Source: Lathyrus oleraceus
Lineage: Eukaryota; Streptophyta; Magnoliopsida; Fabales; Fabaceae
NCBI RefSeq assembly: GCF_024323335.1
Contig: NC_066583.1
Coordinates: forward strand, 16,086,665-16,150,664
Direction of reading: 5' to 3'
Length of the DNA: 64,000 bases
Shown here: positions 34,571 through 44,812 of the stretch, one piece after another
Position numbering within the stretch: position 1 is the first letter of the stretch
Layout of the letters: each line of letters starts with the position of its first letter
Notes under the pieces: model-generated
What the model was told of the DNA's origin: nothing
The model's input: only the letters and a program-made list of their open reading frames with translations
Databases searched by the model: none
Made by a program: the position numbers and the translations under genes

Positions 34571-37500
34571 TCCTGACTAAAGGAAATCGGGATAGTGTCT
34601 TCAGCCTTCCAATTATTGAGTCCGTCACCAATTGTTGGGTAAATCCAGCTATCCAGGTTGCAATTGTTGTCAGCATCTTCTACAACATTAATCTGATTCT
34701 TGACTACCTTCTCAGATCTAAATCCCAGGCCACATCTATCAGACTTGTACGGTACGTTGATCAGTTGACCCCAGCCAGTACGACCACCATCTTCAACCAC
34801 GGCTTGAGCATATTTAAGAGAAATCATGGCAGGAGGAGCACGAATAACCTTGGGCACACGGGCAGTTGGTTTAAGGACAAGACCAGTTGGAGGAACTACT
34901 TCAAATGACTGAGACGGAGTCTCAAAGAACTCGCCGTCCATCTCGACGTATCTGAAGGCCTGCACACTACTAACAATATACTCTTCCCCACACACAGTGA
35001 CGATCTTACCCTCTATTGGATACCTCAGCTTTTGATGGAGAGACGAAGCTACAGCACTTGCCCCATGAATCCAAGGGCGTCCCAGCAAGCAGGAATAGGC
35101 AGGACGAATGTTCATTACGTGAAAGATAGTGTTGAAGACTTGAGGTCCTATTTTGATAGGGAGAACCACTTCACCATGGACAACACTCTTCGCACCATCG
35201 TAAGCACGTACCACAACGTCACTAGGTTTCAGTTCAATGCCTTTACAATCAAGTTTATCGAGCACAACTTTCGGCAGCACGTTCAAAGAAGAGCCATTAT
35301 CGATCAATACATGAGACAAAGTGATCCCTTTACACTCAATGGAGATATGCAGAGCTTTATTGTGATTCTTTCCTGCTGGTGTCAGGTCAGCATCGGAAAA
35401 GCCTAGGCCGTTGTCAACAGCCAAGTGAGCAACATAATTTTCAAACTGATCGACGGATGTCTCCTGAGGTACATGAGCAGTCTTCAAGAATTTTATCAAG
35501 GCATGGGCATGAGATTCAGAAGATAACAACAAGGATAACATCGAGATCTTAGACGGGGTATGCCCCAACTGTTCTACCACATCAAAATCACTTTTGCGGA
35601 TGATTTTCAGCATTTCTTCCATTTCCTGTTGGGCAGCATCTTCAGTAGTAACCTCGACCGATGTTTCTGACTGAGAAGGGTTGACTGCTGGTTCCTTTCC
35701 TCGAGTTTCAGGGGCGGGAGGTGAGATTTCTGGAGAGAAGATCCTTCCGCTTCGAGTAACTTTACTAGTCCCAACAATGTCATTAGGATTAGCAGAATTA
35801 CCAACTTGCTTTACGCCACAGATGTAAACATCACCTCCATAATTCCAAGGAATGGCTTTGCTTGAGGAATACGGTACTGGGCCAGGTGCAGTAATGATTA
35901 GGGGAGCTACCTTGGGCTCAACAGTAATCTTTACAGGTACTCTGGTAGCAGTAATCTTCACTGGAACTTTGGACCTTGCAATCACAGATATTTCTTCAAT
36001 AGTGTTTTCCACCTTAGGAATCCTTTCAAAGAGAATTGTACGATCATCTATCAGCTGTTGAATACCATTCCTCAATTTCAGGCAATCATTGGGTCGGAGT
36101 ATACAGAGATCGCAATTTTTCGCACAACCGGGAAATAAACCAGCTTGCAATAAGTTCTTCTTGATGATCAGGAGAGGAGATGTTAAGTCTGCTACAGTAG
36201 TGATGTGGGAATTATCATTGACAACATTAACAGCCTTGTCATGATTGGGCATAGGTGCAGTGACGATATTAGGAGTCTCCGGAGGCTCAAATTCAATTTC
36301 CCCAGCGTCGATCATATCCTGAATTTTATTCTTCAACAACCAACAATCATTTGTATCATGCCCGGGGCTATCGGAGTGATATGCACACCTGGCATTGGGA
36401 TTATAACGAGGAGAAGTAGTGTTGACATTTGCAGGAGGGCCTCTGAGAGTGATTAAATTTGCCTTTAGCATACTTTGAAGTGCTTGTGCTAAAGTCATAT
36501 TGATCTTGGTAAACTGCCTTCTCGGCCTGTCCTGTCTGTGCTGGAAGTTTTGAGCTGGCGGGGCTGCAATCGTAACTGCTCCAATGGCATGGTTACGATT
36601 TTTCTTGTTATGACCCCTTTCACCGTACACAACATTTGACTCATTCTTTCCCTGATGGGTCTTTCTAGTGCTTGCGGAGGTAGCTGCCTGTATCTTTCCA
36701 CTTCGAATGCCGCTCTCCACACGTTCGCCTGTCAATATAAGTTCAGTGAAACCCGATGAGGAACTTCCCAATAGATGGCTGTAGAATGGGCCAGTCAGTG
36801 TACCCATGAACATGTCTACTAATTCTCCATCAGTCATAGGGGGTTTGACTCTGCCAGCCAAATCTCTCCATTTTTGAGCATATTCTTTGAAGCTTTCTTT
36901 AGATCCCATAGTCATACTCTGCAACTGTAGCCGAGTAGGCGCCAATTCAGAATTGTACTGGTAATGCTTGTAGAATGCCGTCGCTAAATCAGTCCAGGTG
37001 TGGATGTTAGAGCTCTCGAGCTGATAATACCACTCCAACTGTGTGCTAGACAGACTCTCTTGGAAGAAATGGATCCATAGCTTCCTATCAGTGGTATACG
37101 GCTGAATCTTTCTCACGTAAGCTCTCAGATGCATCTGAGGACAAGATGCACCATCATACTTAGTGAAAGTGGGGATCTTGAACTTGCGAGGAATGACCAC
37201 ATCAGAGACTAGACCCAAGCTTTCGAAATCCAGACCGGGCGCCTTCTGACCCTCCATAGCTAGCATGCGTTCTTCCAACAACTTATACTTATCCTCTTTT
37301 GGAGAGTACTGTTCATTTTCATAATCTTCATCGTCGTCCTCCTGGCTGAAAGGATCAACATTCTCATCTTCTGAATCTGTCCCCTCTTCTTGATCCTTCG
37401 GAATCCTAATCTTGACTCCTGCAGTTTGTCCTTTAAGCCTTCTTCCCGGGTTGATGTAACTTACAGGTTTCTTGTCTTTCTTCTGCTCGAGCAAGAGAGC

Positions 37501-37596
37501 CTTCAGTTCCTCCTGCCCCTTGGATAAGCTTAATATCATCTCCTGGAATTGAGCATTCTGAGCCTGGAGATCCTTGACAGTTTGTTCCAGGGCCAT
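34567..37596 (-). CDS. Element E gag-protease (exon 1)
   Basis: ATG 37596 opens a 1009-residue frame, chosen because the frame upstream meets a TAG close by. Domains: N-terminal coiled coil (1-40), acidic linker (70-105), gag core (about 125-300), zinc knuckle variant C-X2-H-X5-H-X4-C (404-418), Cys cluster (GCAKNCDLC), and protease about 740-880. The protease active-site triad is Asp-Asn-Gly (residues 766-768, LIDNGSSLNVL), whereas B and D have Asp-Thr-Gly. After the protease lies a Gly-rich segment (GWGQLINVPYKSDRCGLGF) that loosely recalls a G-patch. The frame ends in TAA inside the splice donor. The copy looks intact apart from the unusual active-site residue. Confidence 0.9.
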   Translation of the reverse strand: MALEQTVKDLQAQNAQFQEMILSLSKGQEELKALLLEQKKDKKPVSYINPGRRLKGQTAGVKIRIPKDQEEGTDSEDENVDPFSQEDDDEDYENEQYSPKEDKYKLLEERMLAMEGQKAPGLDFESLGLVSDVVIPRKFKIPTFTKYDGASCPQMHLRAYVRKIQPYTTDRKLWIHFFQESLSSTQLEWYYQLESSNIHTWTDLATAFYKHYQYNSELAPTRLQLQSMTMGSKESFKEYAQKWRDLAGRVKPPMTDGELVDMFMGTLTGPFYSHLLGSSSSGFTELILTGERVESGIRSGKIQAATSASTRKTHQGKNESNVVYGERGHNKKNRNHAIGAVTIAAPPAQNFQHRQDRPRRQFTKINMTLAQALQSMLKANLITLRGPPANVNTTSPRYNPNARCAYHSDSPGHDTNDCWLLKNKIQDMIDAGEIEFEPPETPNIVTAPMPNHDKAVNVVNDNSHITTVADLTSPLLIIKKNLLQAGLFPGCAKNCDLCILRPNDCLKLRNGIQQLIDDRTILFERIPKVENTIEEISVIARSKVPVKITATRVPVKITVEPKVAPLIITAPGPVPYSSSKAIPWNYGGDVYICGVKQVGNSANPNDIVGTSKVTRSGRIFSPEISPPAPETRGKEPAVNPSQSETSVEVTTEDAAQQEMEEMLKIIRKSDFDVVEQLGHTPSKISMLSLLLSSESHAHALIKFLKTAHVPQETSVDQFENYVAHLAVDNGLGFSDADLTPAGKNHNKALHISIECKGITLSHVLIDNGSSLNVLPKVVLDKLDCKGIELKPSDVVVRAYDGAKSVVHGEVVLPIKIGPQVFNTIFHVMNIRPAYSCLLGRPWIHGASAVASSLHQKLRYPIEGKIVTVCGEEYIVSSVQAFRYVEMDGEFFETPSQSFEVVPPTGLVLKPTARVPKVIRAPPAMISLKYAQAVVEDGGRTGWGQLINVPYKSDRCGLGFRSEKVVKNQINVVEDADNNCNLDSWIYPTIGDGLNNWKAEDTIPISFSQE

Positions 37597-37808
37597 GTTT
37601 CTGTTTAGAAGCAAGATCGTGAGAACATTGATCTATTGGAATACCTGTTATGCAATGTTATGTTATGCCATGCAATGTATGAAATGTTTTCAAGGACTTT
37701 TGGAATTTAACTTTGCGTAAATTACCAAAAAGAGGGACTTTTATTACTGATTTCTTAATCAATGTTCATTACAAAAAATAATAATAATAATAAAAATACA
37801 ATGAAAGG
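37597..37808 (-). other. Spacer between ORF1 and gag, element E
   Basis: It contains the conserved acceptor-like TTGCATAACAG|GT (AG at 37646-37645) and a poly-A/ATA stretch. No gene is seen. Confidence 0.5.
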
Positions 37809-38741
37809 TCAAGTCTCCCAGGGACGGCTTCTTTTTGGGCGAAGATATGCATTGAGTCTTCGTTCCTCATTAAGCTGGCGGGTAAGTTCTACCACTTTCT
37901 TCCTTTCAGCACCGAACTGAGTTTCAAAAGTATCCCTTTCCTCTCTCAACTGGATCCAGGATCTCTTTAATTCTTCAACATTGGTAGGCATATCTGGATA
38001 AGGAATGATCTGAGGAGTACCTCCTTCAACTTCTGGTTCAACAATCAGCGGTCCGACTGCAAGATATGGCATGACCAATTCACGAGCTCTGGCACGTACC
38101 CATCTGAGATAAGGCTCCATAGGAATAGAGTTTTTCTGCCCTAAAGTACTTCTTTTTACCATGCCCCAAGCTCGTACGAACCTTTGACGGAGACCTTGAG
38201 AGTCGTTGTCATAGTCAAACACAGTGCCTTGAAGGATTACCTCATGTGGACCATCTCTTCGAGCATAACCAAACTGACGTAGGGCTAAAGCTGGGTTATA
38301 AGTAATACCTCCTCTTATCCCCAGGAGTGGTACGTTAGAGAATTCTCCACAAAGGTCAATGATGATAACATTTTCTTTGAGATGAGGACACCAACGGATG
38401 TCTGAATGGGAGAGCGACATTATCCTCTGAGACCACTTCAAATTTTGATCATTCTTCAAGACTAATTGAGGAAGGTGCGAAATAAACCACCTAGACAATA
38501 AAGGTACGCAGCACATGAGAGTCCCTTTCCTTTTCATAGTACGAGTGTGAAGGGAATGCAAAATGTCTCCAAGCAAGGTAGGCACAGGGTTATGAGTGAG
38601 GAATATCTTAATAGCATTCATGTCTATGAATTGGTCTGGATTAGGGAATAACACCAACCCATAGATTAGTAATGCTTGAGATTTCTTTGTTTCAAAAGTC
38701 CCATATTTAGATTTTTTGTATTCAAAATAGAATTGTGTTTT
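37809..38741 (-). CDS. Element E ORF1, N-terminally truncated
   Basis: The frame is open from 38741; the first ATG is at 38657 (282 residues). The product type is the extra ORF found upstream of gag in Ogre elements and has no known function. Recognisable family motifs are LLIYGLVLFP (just before the ATG), CCVPLLSRWF and IIPYPD. The C-terminus (about 215-275) is a probable coiled coil (REERDTFETQFGAERKKVVE). Conserved family-like sequence continues upstream of the ATG, so that ATG is internal and the N-terminal half is missing. The frame runs into the 54 bp minisatellite and stops at TAA 38744-38742. Confidence 0.65.
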   Translation of the reverse strand, partial: KTQFYFEYKKSKYGTFETKKSQALLIYGLVLFPNPDQFIDMNAIKIFLTHNPVPTLLGDILHSLHTRTMKRKGTLMCCVPLLSRWFISHLPQLVLKNDQNLKWSQRIMSLSHSDIRWCPHLKENVIIIDLCGEFSNVPLLGIRGGITYNPALALRQFGYARRDGPHEVILQGTVFDYDNDSQGLRQRFVRAWGMVKRSTLGQKNSIPMEPYLRWVRARARELVMPYLAVGPLIVEPEVEGGTPQIIPYPDMPTNVEELKRSWIQLREERDTFETQFGAERKKVVELTRQLNEERRLNAYLRPKRSRPWET

Positions 38742-39019
38742 TTAATTAAAAGTCCCATGTTTAGCTTTTTTGTATTTAAAATAGAATTGTGTTTTTTAAT
38801 TAAAAGTCCCATGTTTAGATTTTTTGTATTTAAAATAGAATTGTGTTGTTTTTAAATTAAAAAGTTCCATATTTATATTTTTGTATTTAAAATAGAATTG
38901 TGTTTTTTTTTCCACATTTAGGTTTTTGTGTTTAAATTAGAATTGTGGTTTTTAAAATTAAATTACTATACTTAGTTTTGTGTTTAAGATTAGAATTATG
39001 TTGTTCTTTAGATTAATTA
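38698..39019. repeat. Minisatellite, about 54 bp unit, six diverging copies
   Basis: The unit begins AGTCCCATRTTTAGATTTTT and ends AGAATTGTGTTTTTTAATTA. Copies become progressively less similar to the right. The first unit is still inside the ORF1 reading frame, so the array seems to have grown from coding sequence. Confidence 0.85.
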
Positions 39020-39350
39020 ATTATACTTAAGTTAGAAATTTGTTGTTTTTAAAATTAAGTCATTATACTTAAATTAGAAATTTGTTGTTTTTAAAGATAA
39101 GTCATTATACTTAAATTAGAAATTTGTTGTTTTTAAAATTAAGTCATTATACTTAAATCAGAAATTTGTTGTTTTAAAAATTAAATCATTATACTTAAGT
39201 TAGAAATTTGTTGTTTTTAAAATTAAGTCATTATACTTAAGTTAGAAATTTGTTGTTTTTAAAATTAAGTCATTATACTTAAATTAGAAATTTGTTGTTT
39301 TCAAAATTAAATCATTATACTTAAGTTAGAAATTTGTTGTTTTTAAAAAT
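39020..39350. repeat. Minisatellite, 42 bp unit, about eight copies
   Basis: The unit contains ATTATACTTAAGTTAGAAAT followed by TTGTTGTTTTTAAAATTAAG. The copies are nearly uniform, which suggests recent tandem expansion next to the older 54 bp array. Confidence 0.9.
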
Positions 39351-40066
39351 TGAAATTGATTAGCATAAATAAATATTGAGTTAAATTTTGAAAAGCTTAA
39401 AAGGTAATTACATAATTAAAATTTAATTCAATAAGTCCCAAATAATCAAAACACACATTTTGTCCTTAAAAAAAATTAAACTAAATAGTTACATCTCAAC
39501 TAAGTGAAATTTGCTGCAAAAAGGTCCCTAATTTACAACCTACTCTTTCTTCCCATTCCATCAAAGCCACCTCAGGGCTGTAATCTGCAGAGCACAAAAA
39601 TAGCTTATTTTAAAAGCACTTTTTAGAAGCGCTTAAGAAACTGCAAAACAACAAAATAAATCACTCAGTTTGAAGCTTTATTCAGAAGATTAATTGAAAC
39701 ATCTGAAAAGGCATTGCAACAATGGCTTAAACAAGAACAGATCAAATCCCACATAATCTGGGATGAGAAAATCAAAAAGAAACAAGAGTGTGTTAAGGCT
39801 TAATCTTTTCTTCATAATAACAACATATGGGAGGTTAACTAGAACAACAGCATATGCACAACAAAAGATTTCTTCCAAAAAAAACCTAGAACACACATCA
39901 AGAACGACATAGCAATATTTCATAAAAACCTTTTTCCAACACTGTTACTCTGCTGAAAAATCTCGCCCAAAATCCTCCAAACTTCACATCAACAAAGCTA
40001 CTCAGGGTTTCTCATTAAAACTCTGAAGTAGTTGAACTATATTCCTCATCCATATCTGTAACCTAC
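39351..40066. other. Unassigned AT-rich stretch
   Basis: About 700 bp between the minisatellites and the start of element F. I recognise no gene, RNA or transposon end. It may be the leader of element E, into which F inserted; ACCTAC immediately before 40067 would contain the target site. Confidence 0.4.
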
Positions 40067-43000
40067 TGTAGCACCTCAAATTTGCACCTCCCATTTTGTA
40101 CATCATTTTCATTTTAGGTCATTAACATTAGCATTGTCCACTGCATAGCATTGCATTGTCCATTGCCCAAGTCATCAGTTCATCAGTCAAGACTGGTCAG
40201 GAGATCTAGTTGTGCAAGCAAGCAAGTGCATTTCCTATTGAAGCAAAGCCCTAAGGTTGGTTCAACAAGTTCATGTGACCTAGGGATCATTTTGAAGTGG
40301 TTTGGCTAAAGATTGGATGATCAAAGCTCATCAGTTCATGATCAATTCATCTGAAACCCTAGAAAGTCAACTATGGTCAATTGTGCATGAAATCATGGAT
40401 TTGAAGGTGGGAGATGGTTAGAGAGGCCTCATTCATGTCCATACAAGTCTCATTTGACATTTCAAAGATCAACATTGAAGAATTTGAGGTCAGATGAAAA
40501 GTTTCCAAAAATAGCAGGTGACCTGTAATTTCAAATTGCCAAAAATGGAAAGGTCTTCTCCTCAAGTTTACATGCCCAAGGAAGCTTCAAATGAATTTTT
40601 GTCCAACATGAAATTTGAAGATCTTGCTCTCACCTTTCCAAAAAGTCCAAGAACATCCATTTCTCATGTGTGGTTGAAGAATTATGATCAAATCATTGCC
40701 AAGGAAATTTGAACTTCAAGCTTGCACAACTTTTGAACCAAATGGCCAAATCATGTGGTTCTTTTTGGAACATTTCTCTTTTGATCTCTTCTATCCAATT
40801 CATACATCACATTTCATTAATTCTAATCACAAAAATATTGCATTTTTCACTTGAATTGAATTTGAATTTGGAGGGAAAAAGTCCAATTTGAAAATTAAGC
40901 ATTTTCCACACTTCCAATCACTTGCATTTGGTCTTAAACAGCATTTTGAGGTGAATTAACATGCAACTCGTGTACTGTAGCAGCATTTCCATGCACATGA
41001 GGTGAATTAGAAATTTTGCACAAACACTTGCATTTTCATTAAACACTTGCATTTGGCTTAACCTTGATTAGCAAACTTGATTAACAGCACATATATATGC
41101 ATAATCAAAACAGAAAATGTGATTAACATTTCATTCTAACCAGATCTAGATCCAATTCTCCAAGTTTCACAAATTTTGGCTCTCACTTTTTTCTGAAAAA
41201 TTCTTCAAATCCTTTGCTATTTTCTTCATTGATTCCTCATCCACAAGTGCTATTGGATCTTCTGCAAGCTAGGAATCATCATTTTCGAAGCTGAATCAAG
41301 AACTGTTGAAGCTAGCATCATCCATGGCAGCTGTTGATTTGAGCAAGATCGAGCAAGACTGAGCATTGGATCTTCATACATTCATCCATTCAAGAGTTGT
41401 AGAGCTTCTGTTTCAGCATTGCAAAGCTCGAAGGTCACGATTCCACTACTGCACTTCAATTAAGGTCAGTTTTCGATGATCAAGATTCATGAAATTATGC
41501 TAGGCTTTTGATAGATCTTTGATTGTAGAGTAGTCTGCGCTTTGAATCGTTGCATTTCATCAAGAATCGAGGAAGTTATTGTGATTTTAATTTTGATGTG
41601 CAAACTTTATTTGACTCGATCCAAGCATGATAGTGAGAGTTAGGGCAAATGGATCTTAGATTGTTGATGTGCATGCTAAGACGAAGCTATTGGTGTATTG
41701 TTTGTTGATTTCTGAGACATTTGTTCATCGCCTGGAATTTTGATGAAGAACACTATGAACACGCTAGGGTTTTGATTCCAGAAGCATGTTAGATCTTCAT
41801 TTGCGCGCTCTGCATGTAATTTTGTGTTTACCGCCATGTATTGGTCCAGGTGTTGGTTTCTGATTGGCCAGCGTTTCAATTAAATGAAACGCGGCGTTTA
41901 GCTAAGGCGCTCAATTCAAATTCGTCATGTGTTCGAATCCTGCTCCAAGACAGTTTCATTTTAGGCTTTGGCATTTTTCACTTTATGCTACCATGTTCAC
42001 ATGCCTTGTTCCATTGTTTTTTTATTTTTTCCTTACATTCAAAAATCCATATCTTCATGAATAATTGTCCAATTGATGTGAGGTTTTTTGCACAATGATC
42101 CTTATCATGTCTTCTATTTTATTGATATTTTTCCAAGATTTGTGCACGGTTGGAATTGTGTTTAGCCTAGGATTTGTTCATGCATGTCATTTCTTGCACC
42201 TTGCTTGCCATTCCTTTTGTGAAATAATGATGCTTAATCCAATGAAGCTGAAAATTTGCATGTGTAAACTAGAGATCCTTAGGGACATTTTGGCATTGAG
42301 TTTGTGATTTTATCATTTCTGGTTGTGGAGATATGCTATGATGAATATAGGTGTGACAATGTGTGTCACACCATTTCTTGTCCAATTTTCTGATTTTATT
42401 TGCCATGCCATATGAACTTAAAATGACCTGAATTTTTGTATGATGATACTTCTGGATGTTAGGATTGAGTATGAATTTTTGTAGAATTTTTGAGTGCATT
42501 TCCAATTTGTTTGAGAATTTCTCTTTTGTTTGACCATTTGTGGACTTTTTGAGAGTCATGAACTTCTATGATTTGTGAAATTCTTGATGTTTATTGGATG
42601 GACCTGAAATTTTGCACATGTATTCTAGACACCTTGAAATTTGCCATGGCTTTGGTTTGATGTCCATATCATGTTTGGATTCTGTTTTATGATTGTGTGA
42701 AGTTGATGCATGAATTTGTGCTTCCTTTGAGCTTGTTTTGCCTTGCCTTGCCTTATGGATTTTATTTGACATGCTTCCACTTATCCAAATGATTTGAATT
42801 TTGGTGTGATGATCCTATGATGAATGCTGTTTAGCCATGATTTTTCTTGGGATTTATTGAATTGTTTTTGAGTTGATGTTGATTGATTCATTCTGTTTGC
42901 TTCTATGAGCTTTGAACTTGCATGCTTTGCACTAAATGCTTTATGAAATGAAATTGGTTAATGATATGGATATGAGACCACTTGGACATTGTTCTTATTT

Positions 43001-44040
43001 GATTAAGATTGATTCTTGACAATTTTCATGTTCTGTTTTGGTTTATTGCTCCCTCTTTGACCCTAGGCCTTGTCCTAGTTGTTAGCCTCTCACATTTGAG
43101 CTTTGTTTCAGGTTAAAAAAGCACAATTGCCATGCTTGATGAGGTTCACTCATTTGGAGTTGATCCCTTGCTTGTTGATGACTAATCTTGAGTTTATTTT
43201 GTAGGCTTTAAGACTTAAGCCTAGGCCTTGTGGCTTGCACCTTTGTGCATTGCTTTGCTTGATTGTTGTTTGACTGTGTACAGTAATCTGTTGACCATTG
43301 TCTGTTTGACTTTTGTTTGAGTTGTGTACTGATTATGTGGGATTGTTTTCAGGTACCTTAGTTGCTATAGTTCCTTTGTGAACTTGCTTTTGCTTTGCTT
43401 GATAGCTTGAGCATTGAGGTATAATGTCTTTAACTCCATGTAGTCTGGAAGACCTGGCCTGTTATGTGGTCAGGCACCTGTCTGAAGTCCTCCTTAAGAG
43501 GCAATGCTTGTGCTTGTTTATTTTTGTCCCCAAGCAGGAAAAGACCTTTGATAAGGCAATTGGCAGAACACCAGAGATGTGCAATCCATCTCCTGCTATT
43601 CAGTTGAGTCATCCTTGTACAATTGTACAGTTGAGTCAGTCATAAGTGTAGAAGGGTTCCAACTTTCTGAACCCACACTTTCATCTGTCTAAAGCTCTCC
43701 CAGGCCAGGGATAAGAGCTGTGAGGCACACCCCTCACTTCCTATTTCATCTGCTTCACCCTAACTCTCAATGTTAGGGTTAAGAGCTAACATCACCCTGA
43801 TACAGTTGACTTGTGTTTCACAGCCTAACCCTTGTGTGAGCCCACTTTGTTTGTATATAGTGTGTGCTATTTGTGTGATTGATTGCTTTGCTTATGCTTC
43901 TTAGGTTTAGCTTGCTCCCTGTGCAAGTTAGCTAGAATCCTTGACCTAGGACCATGGTGAATTTGCATGATAACTATTAGGCTCGAGTTAGTCTCCCTTC
44001 TAGTTTGTCATTTCCCAGTCTCTGGTTAGGCTAGTCCTAT

Positions 44041-44500
44041 GTCCCTGCGTAGGGGAACTACGTCGCCCTGATCCTCATACCAGATGAGGTACGTAGGCAG
44101 GAGATGAGCTGATCTCTCCGGGCGCCCTTTTTGTTTTGTCTTGTTGTGTGCTTGGAGTCCGATATAAGTCCAGCGATTGGCATTTGGTTTCCAGTGTGGG
44201 TGTGTTTGGTTCGGAGTCTGATGTAAGTCCAGTGATTGGCATTCGGTTTCCATGTTTGCCTGTTTGTGTGGAGTCTGACGTAAGTCCAGCGATTGACAGT
44301 CGGTTTCCTGTGTGGTTTTGTTTGGCGTGCGTTAGCCGAGCTACGAGTGCTCTGATTCTTCTTTAGTCCAAGAAGTTACATATGCATAGGATGCGACATC
44401 CTAGCGAGCACGTTTCCCCCTGTCCCGAACTACGTCGACTCTGATGTCTGTGCTTGACAGACTACGTAGGCCCAGGATGCGATATCCTGCCGAGTTAGTT
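44041..44500 (+). other. Three copies of the R/U5 hairpin module in element F LTR
   Basis: First hairpins include CGTAG-gggaa-CTACG (44048-44062). Second hairpins include TAGGATG-cga-CATCCTA (44387-44403) and CAGGA/TCCTG near 44473-44488. The linkers CTCTGAT, TACGTAGGC and GCGAGCACG are kept. The stem sequences differ from those of the other LTRs but remain paired. Confidence 0.68.
44150..44325 (+). repeat. About 58 bp tandem repeat, three copies
   Basis: Units start at GGAGTCYGA (44154, 44213, 44270) and include TAAGTCCAGYGATTG and CGGTTTCC. Confidence 0.85.
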
Positions 44501-44794
44501 TCTTTTGTCTTTCCTGTGTCTCTTTTCAGCCAGTGTTTGATGTTTGTTTGAGCAGTGTTTAGCAACCTTTATCCTTCCTTTTGTGCGTGGATCCCGTCGA
44601 GTACGACGGATGCGTAGGGGTGCTAATACCTTCCCTTCGCATAACCGACTCCCGATCCCATTCTCTTTGGTCGCGAGACCATGTCTTTCCCAGGTTTACT
44701 TCGAGCGTTTCCTTTCCCTCTTTTGGGATAAATAACGCACGGTGGCGGCTCTGTTGTTTCGTTTTCCCGCCGGTTTTTCGCGTAATGCGACAGC

Positions 44795-44812
44795 TGGCGA
44801 CTCTGCTGGGGA
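44795..44812 (+). other. Primer-binding site of element F (tRNA-Arg type)
   Basis: TGGCGACTCTGCTGGGGA lies two bases after the LTR end. It begins TGG, the complement of the tRNA CCA end. From recalled plant tRNA-Arg(ACG) sequence, the match to its 3' end is near perfect (about two differences). tRNA-Arg priming is the Ogre norm. Confidence 0.75.

Larger units (their letters stand above)
26678..40066 (-). mobile_element. Element E: open-framed minus-strand Ogre/Tat element
   Basis: From right to left: ORF1 remnant, gag-pro, intron, pol, 3' region, polypurine tract and 3' LTR. Gag-pro and pol contain no premature stop, unlike B and D. The 5' LTR and primer-binding site are not seen. To the right of ORF1 come minisatellites and unknown sequence, then element F starts at 40067, probably inserted in E's leader. 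The rest of E should then lie beyond the window. E itself interrupts D's gag. Confidence 0.8.
40067..44792 (+). repeat. 5' LTR of element F, 4.73 kb
   Basis: It starts TGTAGCACCTC and ends TAATGCGACA. The length agrees with the very long LTRs known for Ogre. It contains hairpin modules (44041-44500), a 58 bp tandem repeat (44150-44325) and TGGCGGCTCT (44743-44752), a one-mismatch copy of the primer-binding core. A TATA-like TATATATG lies near 41092, a weak call. Open frames inside are incidental. Confidence 0.87.

Noticed and set aside
38698..39350. Regular repeats resembling a CRISPR array
   Set aside because: The units are contiguous without unique spacers, in plant DNA; they are minisatellites.
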